DNA from: Triticum aestivum | Taxonomy: Eukaryota > Streptophyta > Magnoliopsida > Poales > Poaceae | Direction: 5' to 3' | DNA: 64,000 nucleotides | Assembly: GCF_018294505.1 (NCBI RefSeq) | Contig: NC_057801.1 | Coordinates: forward strand, 202,310,538-202,374,537 | Shown: piece after piece, positions 11,174 to 23,195 of the stretch | How positions within the stretch are numbered: position 1 is the stretch's first letter | Layout: every line of letters starts with the position of its first letter | Notes under the pieces: model-generated | Told to the model about the DNA's origin: nothing | The model's input: the letters and a program-made list of their open reading frames with translations, nothing else | The model's database searches: none | Position numbers and translations under genes: made by a program

Positions 11174-13845
11174 TTACACTAAGCTCACAGGGATCTCCTT
11201 CCCATCGGGCCCCACAGGTCCGACCTCGGCCATGTGGTTTGGGTCAGCCTTCGTGTACCGCGTCTTCACCATGGCCCAGGCCTCCTTGGCGCCTTGATGG
11301 CAGGCCGATATCTTCCATAAGCGGAAGCGCTGCCGCGCTCCCTGAAGCCTCTCTGCAAGCTCTCCTTGGCCTTCGGGCTGGGAGACAGATGGCCCCAAGG
11401 CCTGGGCGACGCCTTTCATCACCTGCTGAACTCGTTCGTGCAGTTGCAAGAGCTCGGGAAGAAGGTCACCCGTAGAACCGGGCATTTCCTCTACAGGACG
11501 GCCTGTGAGCATACCTACAGACATAACTCTGTTAGTCGACTTCCTTGCCGAACTCTTTTTCAAAGTTCGTTCAAGCACTTACTAAATATGCTGCGTTGAA
11601 GCCGCCGATTCTCCTTAACGGAGTCAGATAGCTGGGCATGAACATCCTTTAGTTCCTCACCCAGCTGGGTGTTGGCATCTTGGAGATTATTTTTCTCCTG
11701 CCTCACCCTTGTAAGCACATTCTCGCCAGCCTTTAATCGCCGCATGAGCTGTTGCTTGTCCGGATCTACCCCGGCGCCATCTGCAATATTATTGTCAGAC
11801 TTATACACACGCCGCACTTCACAAATTACTTATCTTTGGAAGCATATATTACCAGAGGGGGTCTCTTTGGCTTCCCCCGCTGTGGCTAGTGCGACTTCAA
11901 GTTGGGCTTTGCACTCCTCCAGCTCCTGGGACAGTTGGGTATTCTTTTCTGTAAGATCCTGCACAATAAATGATCATTAAATCAGTTATTCTAACTATTT
12001 TAAGTCTCGGGGGCTACTGGCATATATAACTGTCAAATTTTCCCACCCGTATGTCTTTTACATACTGCTCCGTGGCTCTGGCTAGACCATTTTGAGCGGC
12101 ACGGAGGTGCGCATCTCCTGAATTGAAGGCATCCAATGCCTCTGGGGAGAAACATGCGTCACGAAGAACTGTCTGGTGACGCCTGTGATTCATGGCACTC
12201 TCCACCTCGGAATTGGTGGCAGATAACCTGTCGGCATCCTCTGTCGGAGGAGCATCCGACGCACGCCTCGTGTTCACCTCAGCTTCTGGACCTGGCTTTG
12301 GAGCCTGGCGAGCAGAGGATTGATTGGCAACCTCTCCGGATATACTCCGGCGAGCGCTCTTCTTCCTGAAAAAGCACGAGCGTTAGTATGCCCCCCTGGA
12401 ATAAAACCTGGGAGCAAGATGACACGCCATACCATTGCGTCGGCGTTTCAATCTGGACTGCACTTCTTTTCGGCCTGTTGGGCCTTGCTGTCCCTTGTTG
12501 ACCGGCCGTCGCAGGCTCGGCCTTCCGCCTCAAGGACTTCCCCTGCGAAACACCATTGGTATACGGTGATCAAAAACACGCACGGACGGGTCATTTTCAA
12601 AGTATTGGGACTTCGGTCTCAGTTACCTGCGAGGCGGGAAGTATTCCGAGGTAATCGGCTGTAATGGCGACCAAGGCATTATCGATGCTCAGTTGGTGGA
12701 ATACCCCGTCGATAAGCTCCACCGATATGTCCGGATCCTCTTGGGAGGTCAGATCGAGGAACTGTTTCGGATCCTCAGGTTGTAGAGGCGGGCTGTTTAT
12801 ATCCTTTATGGCCCGGCGCAGTTCCTGCGCCGAAATCGCAAAATGAGATACTTGACTATGGGAGTACGAATCGGATAGGCAAAAATAAATGTCCGCTTAC
12901 CCAGCTTGGAGGATTATTCATAGAAATTCCGCCCTGCGGATTGACGCGGAGAAATTCCTCCTCTTCTCCCTTATACAATGCAGACAACATCTTTATCAGA
13001 TCGACGACCGATCCCGGCCCCTTGCGGCCGCAGCGGGTGGCATCATCCTCCCCGTTGAAATCCCACATGGGGTGGCCTCTATACTGGAGCGGCTGCACCC
13101 TCCGCATAATGCATGTGGCCATGACCCCGATCATGGTCAGTCCGGAATGAGCTAACAGCCTAATCTGGCTCATCAGGTAAAGGATGTCCCTGTCGTTTTC
13201 CTTCTGAGGACTCCGTGGATGCCAGCTTAGGCGTTTCTTCAAAGGAGCGTTGTTAAACTCAGGGAGGCCGACCCGAATAGCGTCCGGTAGGGGGACATCT
13301 TCTATATAAAACCATGCCGAAGGCCAGTCTTCGGACGCCTTCTTCGGGGTTCCTGATAGATATCCGGTCCCGGTGATGCGCCATAGTTCGGCTCCGCCCA
13401 CTTGATATATTGACCCCTCTTGAGAACGGGGCACAAGGCAGAACAGCTTCTTCCACAGCGCAAAATGAGCCTCGATGCCCAAAAACTACTCGCAAAGGGC
13501 CACGAAGCCCGCAATATGCAAAATGGAGGCAGGCGTAAGGTTGTGCAACTGGAGTTCATAGAACTCCAGGAGCCCCCGGAGAAACAGATGAATTGGAAAT
13601 CCGAGCCCTCTTATCAAATAAGAGACAAGGCATACCCGCTCTCCTTTGAAGGGGCTGGGGACGCTCTCCGCTTGCTTTCCGCCCTTATAGGTGGCAAGTC
13701 CGGCTCGAACTGGAACCATGAAGGCTGGGGGAAGAAATGCCTTGGTTCGGAGCGCCACTAGCTCGCTGTGCGGGACGGAGCATCTCTCCCAATCTCCAGG
13801 CTGAGGGCTGGGAGGGCAAGAGGAGGAGCCGCATCGACTGTCCAT
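11174..13845 (-). pseudogene. E1 antisense multi-exon gene, PF04195-like, broken
   Basis: On the strand opposite pol, ATG at 13845 opens a first exon running to a donor (CTG|GTAAGC) at 12901. It encodes AFMVPVRAGLATYKGG, LIRGLGFPIHLFLRGLLEFY and WFYIEDVPLPD. An in-frame TAG near 13483 replaces the Leu codon seen in E2. Later exon-like pieces lie at about 12533-12279, 12277-12014, 11817-11560 and 11578-11174, the last ones heptad-rich (coiled coil). The first exon resembles PF04195, by recall. Extra antisense ORFs downstream of pol are known for Tat-lineage elements such as maize Grande. The corresponding gene in E3 is intact, so this copy is a decayed relative. Confidence 0.7.
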
Positions 13846-13927
13846 GATGGAATGGATTTCTGTCAGATGCGCTCTGATGAATGCTCGCGAAGGGAGGATG
13901 GTGTGATTTGCATCTAGATCCTCGTCT

Positions 13928-13935
13928 CTTTTATA
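13928..13935 (-). promoter_or_regulatory. TATA box of the E1 antisense gene
   Basis: The minus strand reads TATAAAAG, 83 bp upstream of the antisense ATG at 13845. E2 has TACAAAAG at the matching place and E3 has TTTATAAGG. This supports an antisense promoter separate from the LTR. Confidence 0.5.
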
Positions 13936-14169
13936 GGCAGGTCATTTGCGCGGCTAGGGGGATAAATGTAAAAATACCCTGGCTTTTCGCATTCGTTCAA
14001 CACGTTGAAGATGGCCATTATTGGGCATGGAAGCCGAGGAGCGCAATATTTATAAGGAGCCGGACGCTATTCAACAGGTACACAGGATTTGGAGAAGAAC
14101 CCGCCTTGCAATGCCGAAGACAATCTACGCGCCGAACTCATCACCATTGAAGCCTGGTTCGGGGGCTAC

Positions 14170-14642
14170 TGAGGGAGTCCCGGATTAGGGGGTGTCCGGA
14201 TAGCTGAACTATCACCTTTGGCCGGACTCCTGGACTATAAAGATACAAGATTGAAGACTTCGTCCCGTGTCCGGATAGGACTTTCCTTGGCGTGGAAGGA
14301 AAGCTTGGCGATATAGATATGAAGATCTCCTACCATTGTAACCGACTCTGTGTAACCCTAACCCTCTTCGGTGCCTATATAAACCGGAGGGTTTTAGTCC
14401 GTAGGACGAACAACAATCATACCGTAGGCTAGCTTCTAGGGTTTAGCCTCTCTGATCTCGTGGTAGATCCACTCTTGTACTACCCATATCATCAATATTA
14501 ATCAAGTAGGAGTAGGGTTTTACCTCCATCCTGAGGGCCCGAACCTGGGTAAAAACATCGTGTCCCTTGTCTCCTATTACCATCCGCCTAGACGCATAGT
14601 TCGGGACCCCCTACCCGAGATCCGCCGGTTTTGACACCGATA
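14170..14642 (+). repeat. E1 3' LTR
   Basis: Starts TGAGGGAGTC and ends GACACCGATA (CA changed to TA). TATA box at 14376-14383. It directly precedes the second copy of the ATGAC duplication. The ACCCTAACCCT inside it is an LTR sequence, not a telomere. Confidence 0.92.
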
Positions 14643-14647
14643 ATGAC

Positions 14648-15904
14648 CATACTTACTTTCATAGTTGTTTGATTATGTAGCATCACTGCACATGTTAGCC
14701 TCATCATCGTCCATTTGGTGGACATTATAGGATCCGTATGGACTCTTACATAAATTTAGAATCAACCCAATGCTTTTGAAGAGGTTTAGCTCTACAGTCC
14801 TCTTGTAAGGACTAAACGTGGTCTATCACTGTAATTACATTAACAGCTACTCCCTCCGTCCCATAATATAAGAACGTTTTGTACAGTACACCAGTGTTCA
14901 AAACACTCTTGTATTATGGGAAGAGGGATTGGTTCATTTTGTAGCATTCTGCATCTTATCTCCCTCGCCCACCATTTACTAAAAAAGACCAGATCTATAT
15001 TTAATCTTACCAACAAGTAGAATACACAGATAATGCTAGTGCAGAAGTGTGGCCCATTGCTCTTGTCAGTACATTTTGTCCTGTAATGCTTGTACTTCCA
15101 GGGATTGGTAGTTGATTATGTAGCATCAATCTGCATCTTATCTTCATTATCCTCTATCCCTTCCATTATTATCATATCTATAATTAATCTCTATAAAAAG
15201 TAGAGCACATGCAATGCTTATGAAGAAGATTCTGTGCTGAAATTCTTGAGTTATCCTTCCCTTGACATGGAGAAGGGCATTATAAAGCCGGTGTTAACTG
15301 TTAATGTGAGTCAGTCCTTCTAAAGCCTTTATCCTCAACTGCTGTTTAATTTGCTCATACTCCCTATCATTTACTGCTGTTTAGTTTGCTGTTTCTACCA
15401 AAATGCATGTTCGCAAGAATCGGAAGTTCTAAGCTTTACTTGTAAAACCAAATTCCTTATTCATACCATGCACATTACTTAATACTCCCTATATGTATGC
15501 TTGTTTTTGTGGATCTGTAATCCAGTGTGTGGTGAAGCAGCCCACATTTGCACCTTGTCATCTCCTATGTTATCTAACTGATGTGGCTGATGATATGAAC
15601 AACATGCCATGCACATTATCCAAAATAGATACAATGATTTACTTTGCCCTTCATCTATGCTTGTTATGTTGACATGGTAATCCAGTAGTGTGGTGAAGCT
15701 CCCCGTATTATGAACAATGCCAAATTATGCTATTGAAATTTTGAACTTACTCTTTATTTTCTAATTTGTAATTGGATGGAATTGACAACACAGTTATCGT
15801 CTTTGTTTATACACATGCAAAACATGTCATCTCTCTGCTTTGTTTCAGGGTGATATGCCTGATGGCATGCACAAGTCTGCTAAAGGTTGTGAGACAAACC
15901 CAAC
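14648..15904 (+). pseudogene. Decayed Ptta/En/Spm-related locus, 3' part, with intron duplications
   Basis: This continues the sequence cut by E1. Most of it looks intronic and is built from diverged tandem copies: TTGATTATGTAGCATCA-like text at 14668, 14935 and 15112, each followed some 100 bp later by AATGCTNNTGNAGAAG-like text. The part just left of E1 (CATTGCTCTTGTGAGTAC, 4641) reappears as CATTGCTCTTGTCAGTAC at 15057. A second duplication joins 15484-15545 and 15650-15710 (GTGGTGAAGC). Possible exons are about 15233-15304 (SYPSLDMEKGIIKPVL) and 15850-15900 (GDMPDGMHKSAKGCE), after CAG. Sabrina-like DNA begins near 15905. Confidence 0.4.
14850..14931. mobile_element. Stowaway-type MITE, internally deleted
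   Basis: CTCCCTCCGTCCCATAATAT at the left end is inverted (CTTGTATTATGGGAAGAGGG) at the right end. A TA precedes it, as expected for a Stowaway (Tc1/Mariner-type) insertion site. At about 82 bp it is a short copy. The right terminus is mutated. Confidence 0.75.
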
Positions 15905-17330
15905 ATATATGCTCCTAGGGGGGATAGATTGGTAGGAAAAGACCATCGCTCGTCCCCGACCGCCACTCCTAAGGAAGACACTCAATAAATAAATCATGCT
16001 CCAACTTCATCACATAACGGTTCACCATACGTGCATGCTACGGGAATCACAAACTTTAACACATGTATCTCTCAAATTCACAACTAATCTACTAGCATGA
16101 CTTTAATATCACCATCTTCATATCTCAAAACAATCATAAAGAATCAAACTTCTCATAGTATTCAATGCACTTTATATGAAAGTTTTTATTATACCCATCT
16201 TGGATGCCCATCATATTAGGACTAATTTTATAACCAAAGCAAACTACCATGCTGTTCTAAAAGACTCACAAAATAATATAAGTGAAGCATGAGAGATCAA
16301 CCATTTCTATAAAATAAAGTCACCGACGTGCTCTAAAAAGATATAAGTGAAGCACTAGAGCAATATTGTCTAGCTCAAAAGATATAAGTGAAGCACATAG
16401 AATATTCTAATAAATCATGATTCATGTGTGTCTCTCCCAAAACGTTTGTACATCAAGGATGATTTTGGTAAACTAAAAAGCAAAGACTCGAATCATACAA
16501 GACGCTCCAAGCAAAACACATATCATGTGGTGAATAAAAATATAGCCTCAGGTAAAGTTACCGCTAGACGAAGATGACAGAGGGGATGCCTTCCAGGGCA
16601 TCCCCAAGATTAGGCTCTTGGTTGTCCTTCAATTTTGCCTTGGGGTGCCTTGGGCATCCCCAAGCTTAGGCTCTTGTCACTCCTCATTCCATAGTCCATC
16701 AAATCCTTACCCAAAACTTGAAAACTTCACAACACAAAACTTCAATAGAAAATCTCATGAGCTTCATTAGTACAAGAAAATAAACCCACTTTAAGGTATT
16801 GTAATTAACTCATTATTTATTTATATTGGTGTTAAACCTACTGTATTCGAATTTCTCTATGGTTCATACCCCCCGATACTACTCATAGATTCATCAAAAT
16901 AAGCAAACAACACACAAAAAGAGAATTTGTCAAACGAATAGTCTGTAGCAATCTATAACTTTCGCATACTTTTGTAACTCCAAAAATTCTGAAATAAATT
17001 GGTGGACGTGAGGAATTTGTCTATTAATCTTCTTCAAAAATAATCAACATGAAATAACTCTTCTATAAATAAATGACAGCTATTCTCGTGAGCACAAAAG
17101 TTTCTATTTTTTTACAACAAGATCGCAAAGACTTCACCCAAGTCTTCACAAAGGTTCTACTTGGCACAAGCACTAATTAAAACATAAAACCACATCTAAA
17201 CGTAAGCTAGATGAATTCTTTATTACTAAACAGGAGAAAAAAGTAAAGAACAAAAATAAAATTGGGTTGCCTCCCAACAAGCGCTATAGTTTAACGCCCC
17301 TAGCTAGGCATAAAAACAAGAATAGATCTA
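15905..17330 (-). repeat. Sabrina/WHAM-like 3' region and partial LTR
   Basis: AT-rich, without coding potential. The motif AAGATATAAGTGAAGCAC recurs (near 16268, 16339 and 16381 on the plus strand) as a short diverged repeat. The GCGTTAAACTATAGCGC stretch near 17285 probably lies close to the LTR start. I could not fix the exact LTR border. Confidence 0.5.
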
Positions 17331-17414
17331 GGTATTGCCATCTTTGGTATGCAATCCATAAGTGGATTTCATAATAGATTCATAAGGAAAATTAAGTTTC
17401 ATCCTAGGAAATTG

Positions 17415-17933
17415 TTACATACCCTTCCTTAACGGAAATTGGAATCTAATGTTTCCTTCTTTCATATCAATAATTGCACCAATCGTTCTAAGGAAACGTC
17501 TACCAAGAATAATAGGACATGTAGGATTGCAATCTATATCAAGAACAATGAAATCTGCGGGCACATTATTCCTATTTGCAACAATAATAACATCATTAAT
17601 CCTTTCCATAGGTTTATTAATGGTGGAATCCGCAAGATGAAAATTTAAAGAACAATCATCAAATTCACGGAAACCTAGCACATCACACAAAGCATAAAAT
17701 TCATAATCTATAATCATAATCATAATAGTAGGTTCCCACTCATCATAAAGTTTTCTAGGGATAGAAACTTCTAGTTCAAGCTTTTCTTCAAAAGATTGCA
17801 TCAAAGCATCAATGATATGTTTAGTAAAAACTTTATTTTGATTATAAGCATGAGGAGAATTTAACACGGATTGCAACAAGGAAAAATAATCTATTAAAGA
17901 ACAATTATCATAATTAAATTCCTTGAAATCCAA
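17415..17933 (-). pseudogene. Sabrina-like protease-region ORF
   Basis: 172 codons, starting MDFKEFNYDNCSL. The C-terminal third (NNVPADFIVLDI...CPIILGRRFLRTIGAIIDM) matches the end of the Athila-type retropepsin fold: the ILGRRFL and GAIIDM strands are clear. The DTG/DSG active-site loop is not evident upstream. It follows the Gag frame closely and is not followed by reverse transcriptase, so it is probably not functional. Confidence 0.6.
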
Positions 17934-17953
17934 AATAGTGGGTTCATTGCTAC

Positions 17954-19329
17954 TTAAGTTTTGACCTCTTCAATCCCACTTTTATCAATTTTTGTATCTA
18001 GATCTAAAAACTCCAAATCATTGGGACACCTTTTAACTAAAGTTGACTCATCTCTACTCCCATCTTCATAAATATTCATATTGGAAAACAAAGATTTAAT
18101 GGGAGTCACATCAATCACTTTTAGATCTTCATCATTATTATCATGAAAACTAGAAGAACACGCTTTCACAAACCAATCTTTTTTAGCACGCATCCTTGCA
18201 ATTCTTTCTTTGCACATGGATATTCTCATGGCTTTCAGAGACTCATTGATATCATGCTTAGGTGGAATAGATCTAAGTTTCAAATAATCAACATCAAGAG
18301 AAATTCTATCCACGTTCCTAGCCAACTCATCAATCATAAGCAGTTTTTCTTCAATCAAAGCATTAAAATTCTTTTGTGAACTCATAAATTCTTTAATAGT
18401 ATTCTCAAAATCAGAGGGCAACTTATTAAAATTTCCATAAGAGTTGTTGTAGGAATTAACATAATTATTAGAGGAATTACTAGGAAACGGCCTAGGATTA
18501 AATTTCCTCTATAAGCGTTGTTACCAAAATTGTTCCTACCAACAAAATTCACATCCATAGATTCATTATTATTCTCAATCAATGTGGACAAAGGCATATC
18601 ATTAGGATTAGAAGAAACACTTTTATTAGTAAAAAAATTCATAAGTTCATCCATCTTTCCACTCAAAACATTAATCCCTTCAATTGCATGAACTTTTTAC
18701 TAGTGGATCTTTTGGTGTGCCATTGAGAATAATTAACCATAATATTATCTAGGAGCTTAGTAGCCTCTCCTAAAGTGATTTACATAAAAGTGCCTCCCGC
18801 GGCCAAATCTAAAAGATTTCTCGAAGCAAAATTCAATCCGGCATAAATTTTTTGTATAATCATCCACAAATTCAAACCATGTGTAGGGCAATTATGTATC
18901 ACTAATTTCATCCTCTCCCAAGCTTGTGCAACATGCTCATGATCAAGTTGTTTAAAATTCATAATATCATTCCTAAGGGAGATGATCTTAGCGGGAGGAA
19001 AATACTTAGAGATAAAAGCATCTTTGCACTTATTCCATGAATCAATACTATTTTTAGGCAAAGATGAGAACCAAGTTCTAGCACGATATCTAAGCGAAAA
19101 CAGAAATAGCTTCAATTTAACAATATCATTATCCACATCTTTCTTCTTTTGCATATCACACAAATAAATGAAGTTGTTTAGATGGGATGCGGTATCTTCA
19201 ATAGGAAGGCCAGAGAATTGATCTTTCATAACAAGATTCAACAATGCGGGATTAATTTCACAAGATTTAACATTGGTAGTAGGAGGAATCGGAGTGCTAA
19301 CAAAATCACTGTTGTTGGTATTGGAAAAG
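17954..19329 (-). pseudogene. gag: Sabrina-like gag, split and decayed
   Basis: Three pieces are visible. 19329-18780 carries the capsid core (KDQFSGLPIEDTASHLNNFI, TWFSSLPKNSIDSWNKCKDA, FKQLDHEHVAQAWERMK) and stops at TAA after GGTFM. 18666-18500 has the region MDELMNFFTNKSV, followed by a frameshift near 18500. 18421-17954 holds a Lys/Glu-rich C-terminus (ENTIKEFMSSQKNFNALIEE). The frame is open to the very edge at 19329, where element T is inserted. The N-terminus is therefore displaced beyond the window. Confidence 0.75.
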
Positions 19330-20395
19330 TGTGACAGCTTGGTTTTTGCCCTCTCTTCTTTGCCTGGTTTTCAGTTGGTTTGAATTTGAGTTTGGAGTTT
19401 TTGAATCTTTCATTTGGACTTAACCACTTGGGTACCCCTTGACTTTCACCCAAGTGCTTCAACTCCTTCCCAAACCAACACTGCCTTTGTCGTTCACCTC
19501 ATAATATCATTTGGAATATTTTTCTTTAATGAAAAAGATTCAATTTCCCCTCCTAAACCCTAGCTAGCCCTTTGTGCCCCAAACCAACCCTAATTTTTCT
19601 TTCCCATAAAATCCTGAGAAAAATCCCAATTATTCTTTGAACCCTAGGGCACCTTTTTGAGCAAAAATATTTCATCACTTTGGAATATTTTGGCTACAGA
19701 AAATATTTTCATTTCTGGACAAAAATGGTAGTTTCTACAACAACTACCATTTTACCAGCTCCATTGTAGCTGGTTTTTCTTGTGCATCTTCACCTTAGTA
19801 AGTGTTGGCTAGCCTCCAAAGCCCAGCCCTCAACTCCCAGTGGGTTGACCATAGTAAACCTCCAAAGTTACTGTCCAGAAACTTACTTGGAGTGTAAACT
19901 CGTTTCTACTGCACCTGGAACCCAACCCAATCGTGGTAACACTCAAAACTACCATGGACTACACGCCAGACATGAAGTTTGCACTTAGGTTGGCCTGATG
20001 TCATAGTTCACGCGGTGACCGCGTTCGTCCAGGCATGCTGGCATGCAAAGCCTGCGCTCTGAGTGCCGTCGAGCGCTCTGTTGCGCGCGTGCTCGCTACC
20101 CAGCCTGCCCGAGCATGCCAAACTGCGCCACCATCTCCATCTCCACCCACTTAACTCTGCCCCGGCACTCGCCGATGCCAGAGCTCGCTGCAGCGGGCAC
20201 GGGCACGGTCCGGCCAACGCCACAGTGCCCGGCGCACTATGCTCATCGTGTTTCCCTCGCCCATGTGCTCGTCCGCTCGCCAAAATTTCCTGTGTGAGCT
20301 TCGTCCTTTTCCCCCTCTCTCACTAATGCTGTTTGTCGCTGGGCGCCATGGACAGGTGTCCCTCGGCGGAGCCCGAACCCCACTTGCCACTCACC

Positions 20396-20403
20396 TATAA
20401 ATA
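20396..20403 (+). promoter_or_regulatory. T LTR TATA box
   Basis: TATAAATA in the context CTCACC-TATAAATA-CGGCC follows a GC-rich stretch. It is the best candidate core promoter for T. The U3/R border would lie about 30 bp downstream. Confidence 0.55.
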
Positions 20404-22275
20404 CGGCCACCCCCAGCCTCCTCGAGCACCCGCATCCACTCCCACACACCCCACAAGCTAGTAGGAAGCCGTAGCCCGGCCGGGCAGGCCGCGGGCCGCC
20501 GTCCCCGAGCTCGAGCTTGCTGGCGATCCCCTCGGGTCGTCCCCGCAGCCCCAGCCCCTCCCAGTCCAAGGAAACCCTTCCAGGGCCTCTACCACTCTCC
20601 GGTGGTGTCATCCCGCCCAGTTGGAGCCCCTAGAGTTGCCCCTAATCACCATCGTCTTCATCTTCGCCGACCGCTGCCCTCTGCCTCCGCTGGAGAGGTT
20701 GCTTCCGATGCCGTCCGACCACCCCTAGCCACTCTACGGGTATGGGCAGGTGCGCCTCCGTCTCCTCTATCCCCCCTCTCGTTTTGGCCCAAGAGCCCTC
20801 GCCGCCGGCGTGCGCTCCAGCGAAGCTCCGCCGCTTCATGTTTCTCTCTCCCCCTCCTCCTCACCTGACTAGCGAGGCCTGCTAGTCAGCCACTCTGTAC
20901 GTGTGCGAAGCGATATGAGTGGTGGCGCCCTGGGCTTTTTACGCCTTCGACGTCACCCCCCTCCCAGTCTATAATTTTTATTCAAATTTCATTTAAATCT
21001 AGAGAGCTTCAAATGTCCATAACTTTTTATCTATAAGTCCAAATGCAATGATTGTCTTTGCATCGTGTTCTTTGTCCAAAAATCTAGCAGCTCCCCAAAG
21101 ATGGGATTTTTCAGTGCAGTCTAGATTTTCTGGTGAATTTTAGAAGGTTTCTTGATGTTTTATTTTTGTGTTTTCATTTATTTTCAGAAGAGCAGGCTTG
21201 TCTTGAGGATCACCAGGAGGCTTGTGAACCTCATTTGCACTAAGGCAAGCCACAAGAACATTTTCATAGTTCCACTTCAATATTTGTGATTTTCCTACTT
21301 GAACTAATGATTATTCATGCATTTAAATTATTAATATGTTAATTATATTCTGTTAGATGCTTGTTATAGTAAATATGCTTGATTTACAGAAAGTTTGTAG
21401 TGAACCTAGTTGATAAGCTAACAAGGATTTAGTTATGAGTAATGAGAAAGTAATATGGTTATGGAGATAAATAATTAGTGAGATTATTTTTGCATGATGA
21501 AAAATAATAAATTTGCTAGAAAAGATTCTGGTTAAAGTGAAGTTTGATCTTAACTAGAGGAGTATCATGAGTTGTTGATTGCTCAGCGAGAGCGTAGTTG
21601 ACTGAGTTATTCCCGTTGACATGTGATGCATATGTTGGTGATGCATGTCATGGCATTATGACGCTGGTTACTTTCACTTTAAGTTGAACCTGATAATAAC
21701 TCAACTGGAATATGTTGTTGACTGGGTCATGGTGCCGCTGAATCGAGTCTTTCCCAGTGCAACCACATTTGTCGGTATGGGACGGCCTTAATTTGTTTCA
21801 TTGTCGTGCCTCTGGTTGGTGCCTCCATCTAGGGAAGGTTATGGGCATGCTGTACCCTGGCCTGGTAAGCAGGCATAACATTGTGAGCCCATTGTTAAGT
21901 TTTTGGTACCGGGTCCCAGAGTGGATCGTGGCCACGATGGTGGTCGTTGTGTCTTGTGGTAGACATGTGGCCACACAGGACTAGCCCGATGGGGATTGAG
22001 TCGGAGTGGCCGAGAGAGTGTCATGGCAATGGAGTGGTTTCGTCAAAATGTTGTTGGTCCACCCAAATGGGAGTGCGAGGCCATGGGTTCCGTGGTGTGG
22101 GTCCAGTGTGCTACCTCTGCAGAGTGTATTAATCTATCGATAGCCGAGTCCACGGTTAAGGAAACGCTGAAAGTAGGTCATACATGGGTCAACATTTAAT
22201 GAATTTTGCACACTAAGTATGAAGTTTGCATTGTGGTGGTGGCGGAAAGGCCTTCGTGTTGAGATGGACCAGATG

Positions 22276-22477
22276 TGGTCGTGGTTGTGATCGTTGTAAG
22301 GATCACGGGCCATTTATTGGTCGTGGTTGTGATCGCCGTAAGGATCATGGGCCATTTGTTGGTCGTGGTTGTGATCGCCGTAAGGATCACGGGCCATTTA
22401 TTGGTCGTGGTTGTGATCGCCGTAAAGATCACGGGCCATTTATTGGTCGTGGTTGTGATCGCCGTAAGGATCACGAG
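22276..22477 (+). repeat. 42-bp minisatellite, nearly five copies
   Basis: Unit starts at 22276, 22318, 22360, 22402 and 22444, each beginning TGGTCGTGGTTGTGATCG. The copies differ at only a few sites. The unit length is a multiple of three, so repetitive ORFs appear on both strands; I do not regard them as genes. Confidence 0.9.
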
Positions 22478-23032
22478 ATTGTCTCTGGATTTGACACGTT
22501 TGTGATCCGGAAACGATCATGTTAGGTAAGCCAGTCCGAGGGACGATTATCACAAGAGCAAGGACACAGCATGTTGGATGTATTGTTGCATTGTTATTAA
22601 TTGGTTAATTATCATGATATTGTTTGTCATTATGTTTATGCTTGTTGTGAGCTTGCAAGTACATTCAATGTACTGACCTGGTGTGTCATGCCAGATTTCA
22701 GGAAAGTCTCGTTGGAGAGGAGAGCTGTCCGAGTCTAGATCGTGTCCACATCGCTATCCCTGTGCTATGGAGTTCTGCTATGACGTTGTTCCGCTGCCGC
22801 GTAGTTGTCTTGATCGAGGCCCCTTTATGTTCACTAAATAATGTACATATTGTTCAGCCGCACCGTGTGTGCTGCTTGGCCTCGCTAACTGTTGTAATAT
22901 AAACTCTGATCCGCTAGCATCAATAAAGCGGTTGTTTTTCTGAACCAAGTTGTTATGTGTTGCCACAAGACAAGCTCTTTGGGCTGGCAATGCATGGTAA
23001 ACCGGTTGCTCTGAGCCGGGTGCCACAATGCT

Positions 23033-23045
23033 TGGTATCAGAGCC
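23033..23045 (+). other. T primer-binding site (initiator tRNA-Met type)
   Basis: TGGTATCAGAGCC lies five bases after the LTR end. It is the standard plant primer site complementary to the 3' end of initiator tRNA-Met. Confidence 0.9.
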
Positions 23046-23195
23046 GCGTTGACTGTAGGCCATGCTAGACTATGACGAGTTAACCGGATGCTAGATACGA
23101 GTTGTAGTTGAGTGTCGGTAGCATTTGTAGCTGGTTGTTGCATTGCATGCACTGATTTTATTTTTATGCTAACCAGCTAATGGTTGTGAGTGTAG

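Larger units (their letters stand above)
4676..14642 (+). mobile_element. E1: Fatima-like Gypsy LTR retrotransposon, decayed
   Basis: Two 473-bp LTRs flank a coding interior. The 5-bp target duplication ATGAC is present at 4671-4675 and 14643-14647. Order: 5' LTR, primer site, gag, protease, reverse transcriptase, RNase H, second (archaeal-type) RNase H, integrase, a noncoding module, an antisense multi-exon gene, 3' LTR. The dual RNase H and the antisense downstream gene fit the Tat lineage of Ty3/Gypsy elements. About 14 of 473 LTR positions differ by hand count. Several frameshifts and stops make it non-autonomous now. The Fatima name rests on recalled LTR sequence. Confidence 0.88.
15905..19329 (-). 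mobile_element. Sabrina/WHAM-like (Athila-type) Gypsy fragment
   Basis: On the minus strand this runs from a Gag interrupted at 19329, through a protease-like ORF ending at 17415, into a 3' region with GGGAGGCAACCCAATTTTAT and a paired GGGGATGCC...GCATCCCC stretch, typical of Triticeae Sabrina/WHAM LTRs as I remember them. No reverse transcriptase or integrase follows the protease. The boundary near 15905 falls inside LTR-like sequence (CTATCCCCCCTAGGAGCAT), so this end is truncated. The other part of the element should lie right of the window, beyond T. Confidence 0.65.
19330..23027 (+). repeat. T 5' LTR, about 3.7 kb
   Basis: Starts TGTGACAGC and ends TGCCACA five bases before the primer site. 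The first ~720 bp match 50819-51543. It holds a GC-rich promoter zone, a TATA box at 20396, AT-rich U5-like sequence and a 42-bp minisatellite at 22276. Overlapping ORFs at 20043-20868 on both strands are by-products of GC-rich DNA. Confidence 0.85.

Noticed and set aside
20043..20868. Overlapping ORFs on both strands in the T LTR
   Set aside because: GC-rich promoter DNA with few stop codons, repetitive composition, no domain, and no preferred frame.
22276..22477. CRISPR-like array
   Set aside because: Direct tandem units with no unique spacers, in a plant LTR.
22196..22525. Repetitive ORFs on both strands at the minisatellite
   Set aside because: The 42-bp unit is a multiple of three, so open frames arise automatically.
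23028..23050. tRNA gene at TGGTATCAGAGCC
   Set aside because: Only the 13-nt complement of a tRNA 3' end is present, directly after an LTR; it is a primer-binding site.
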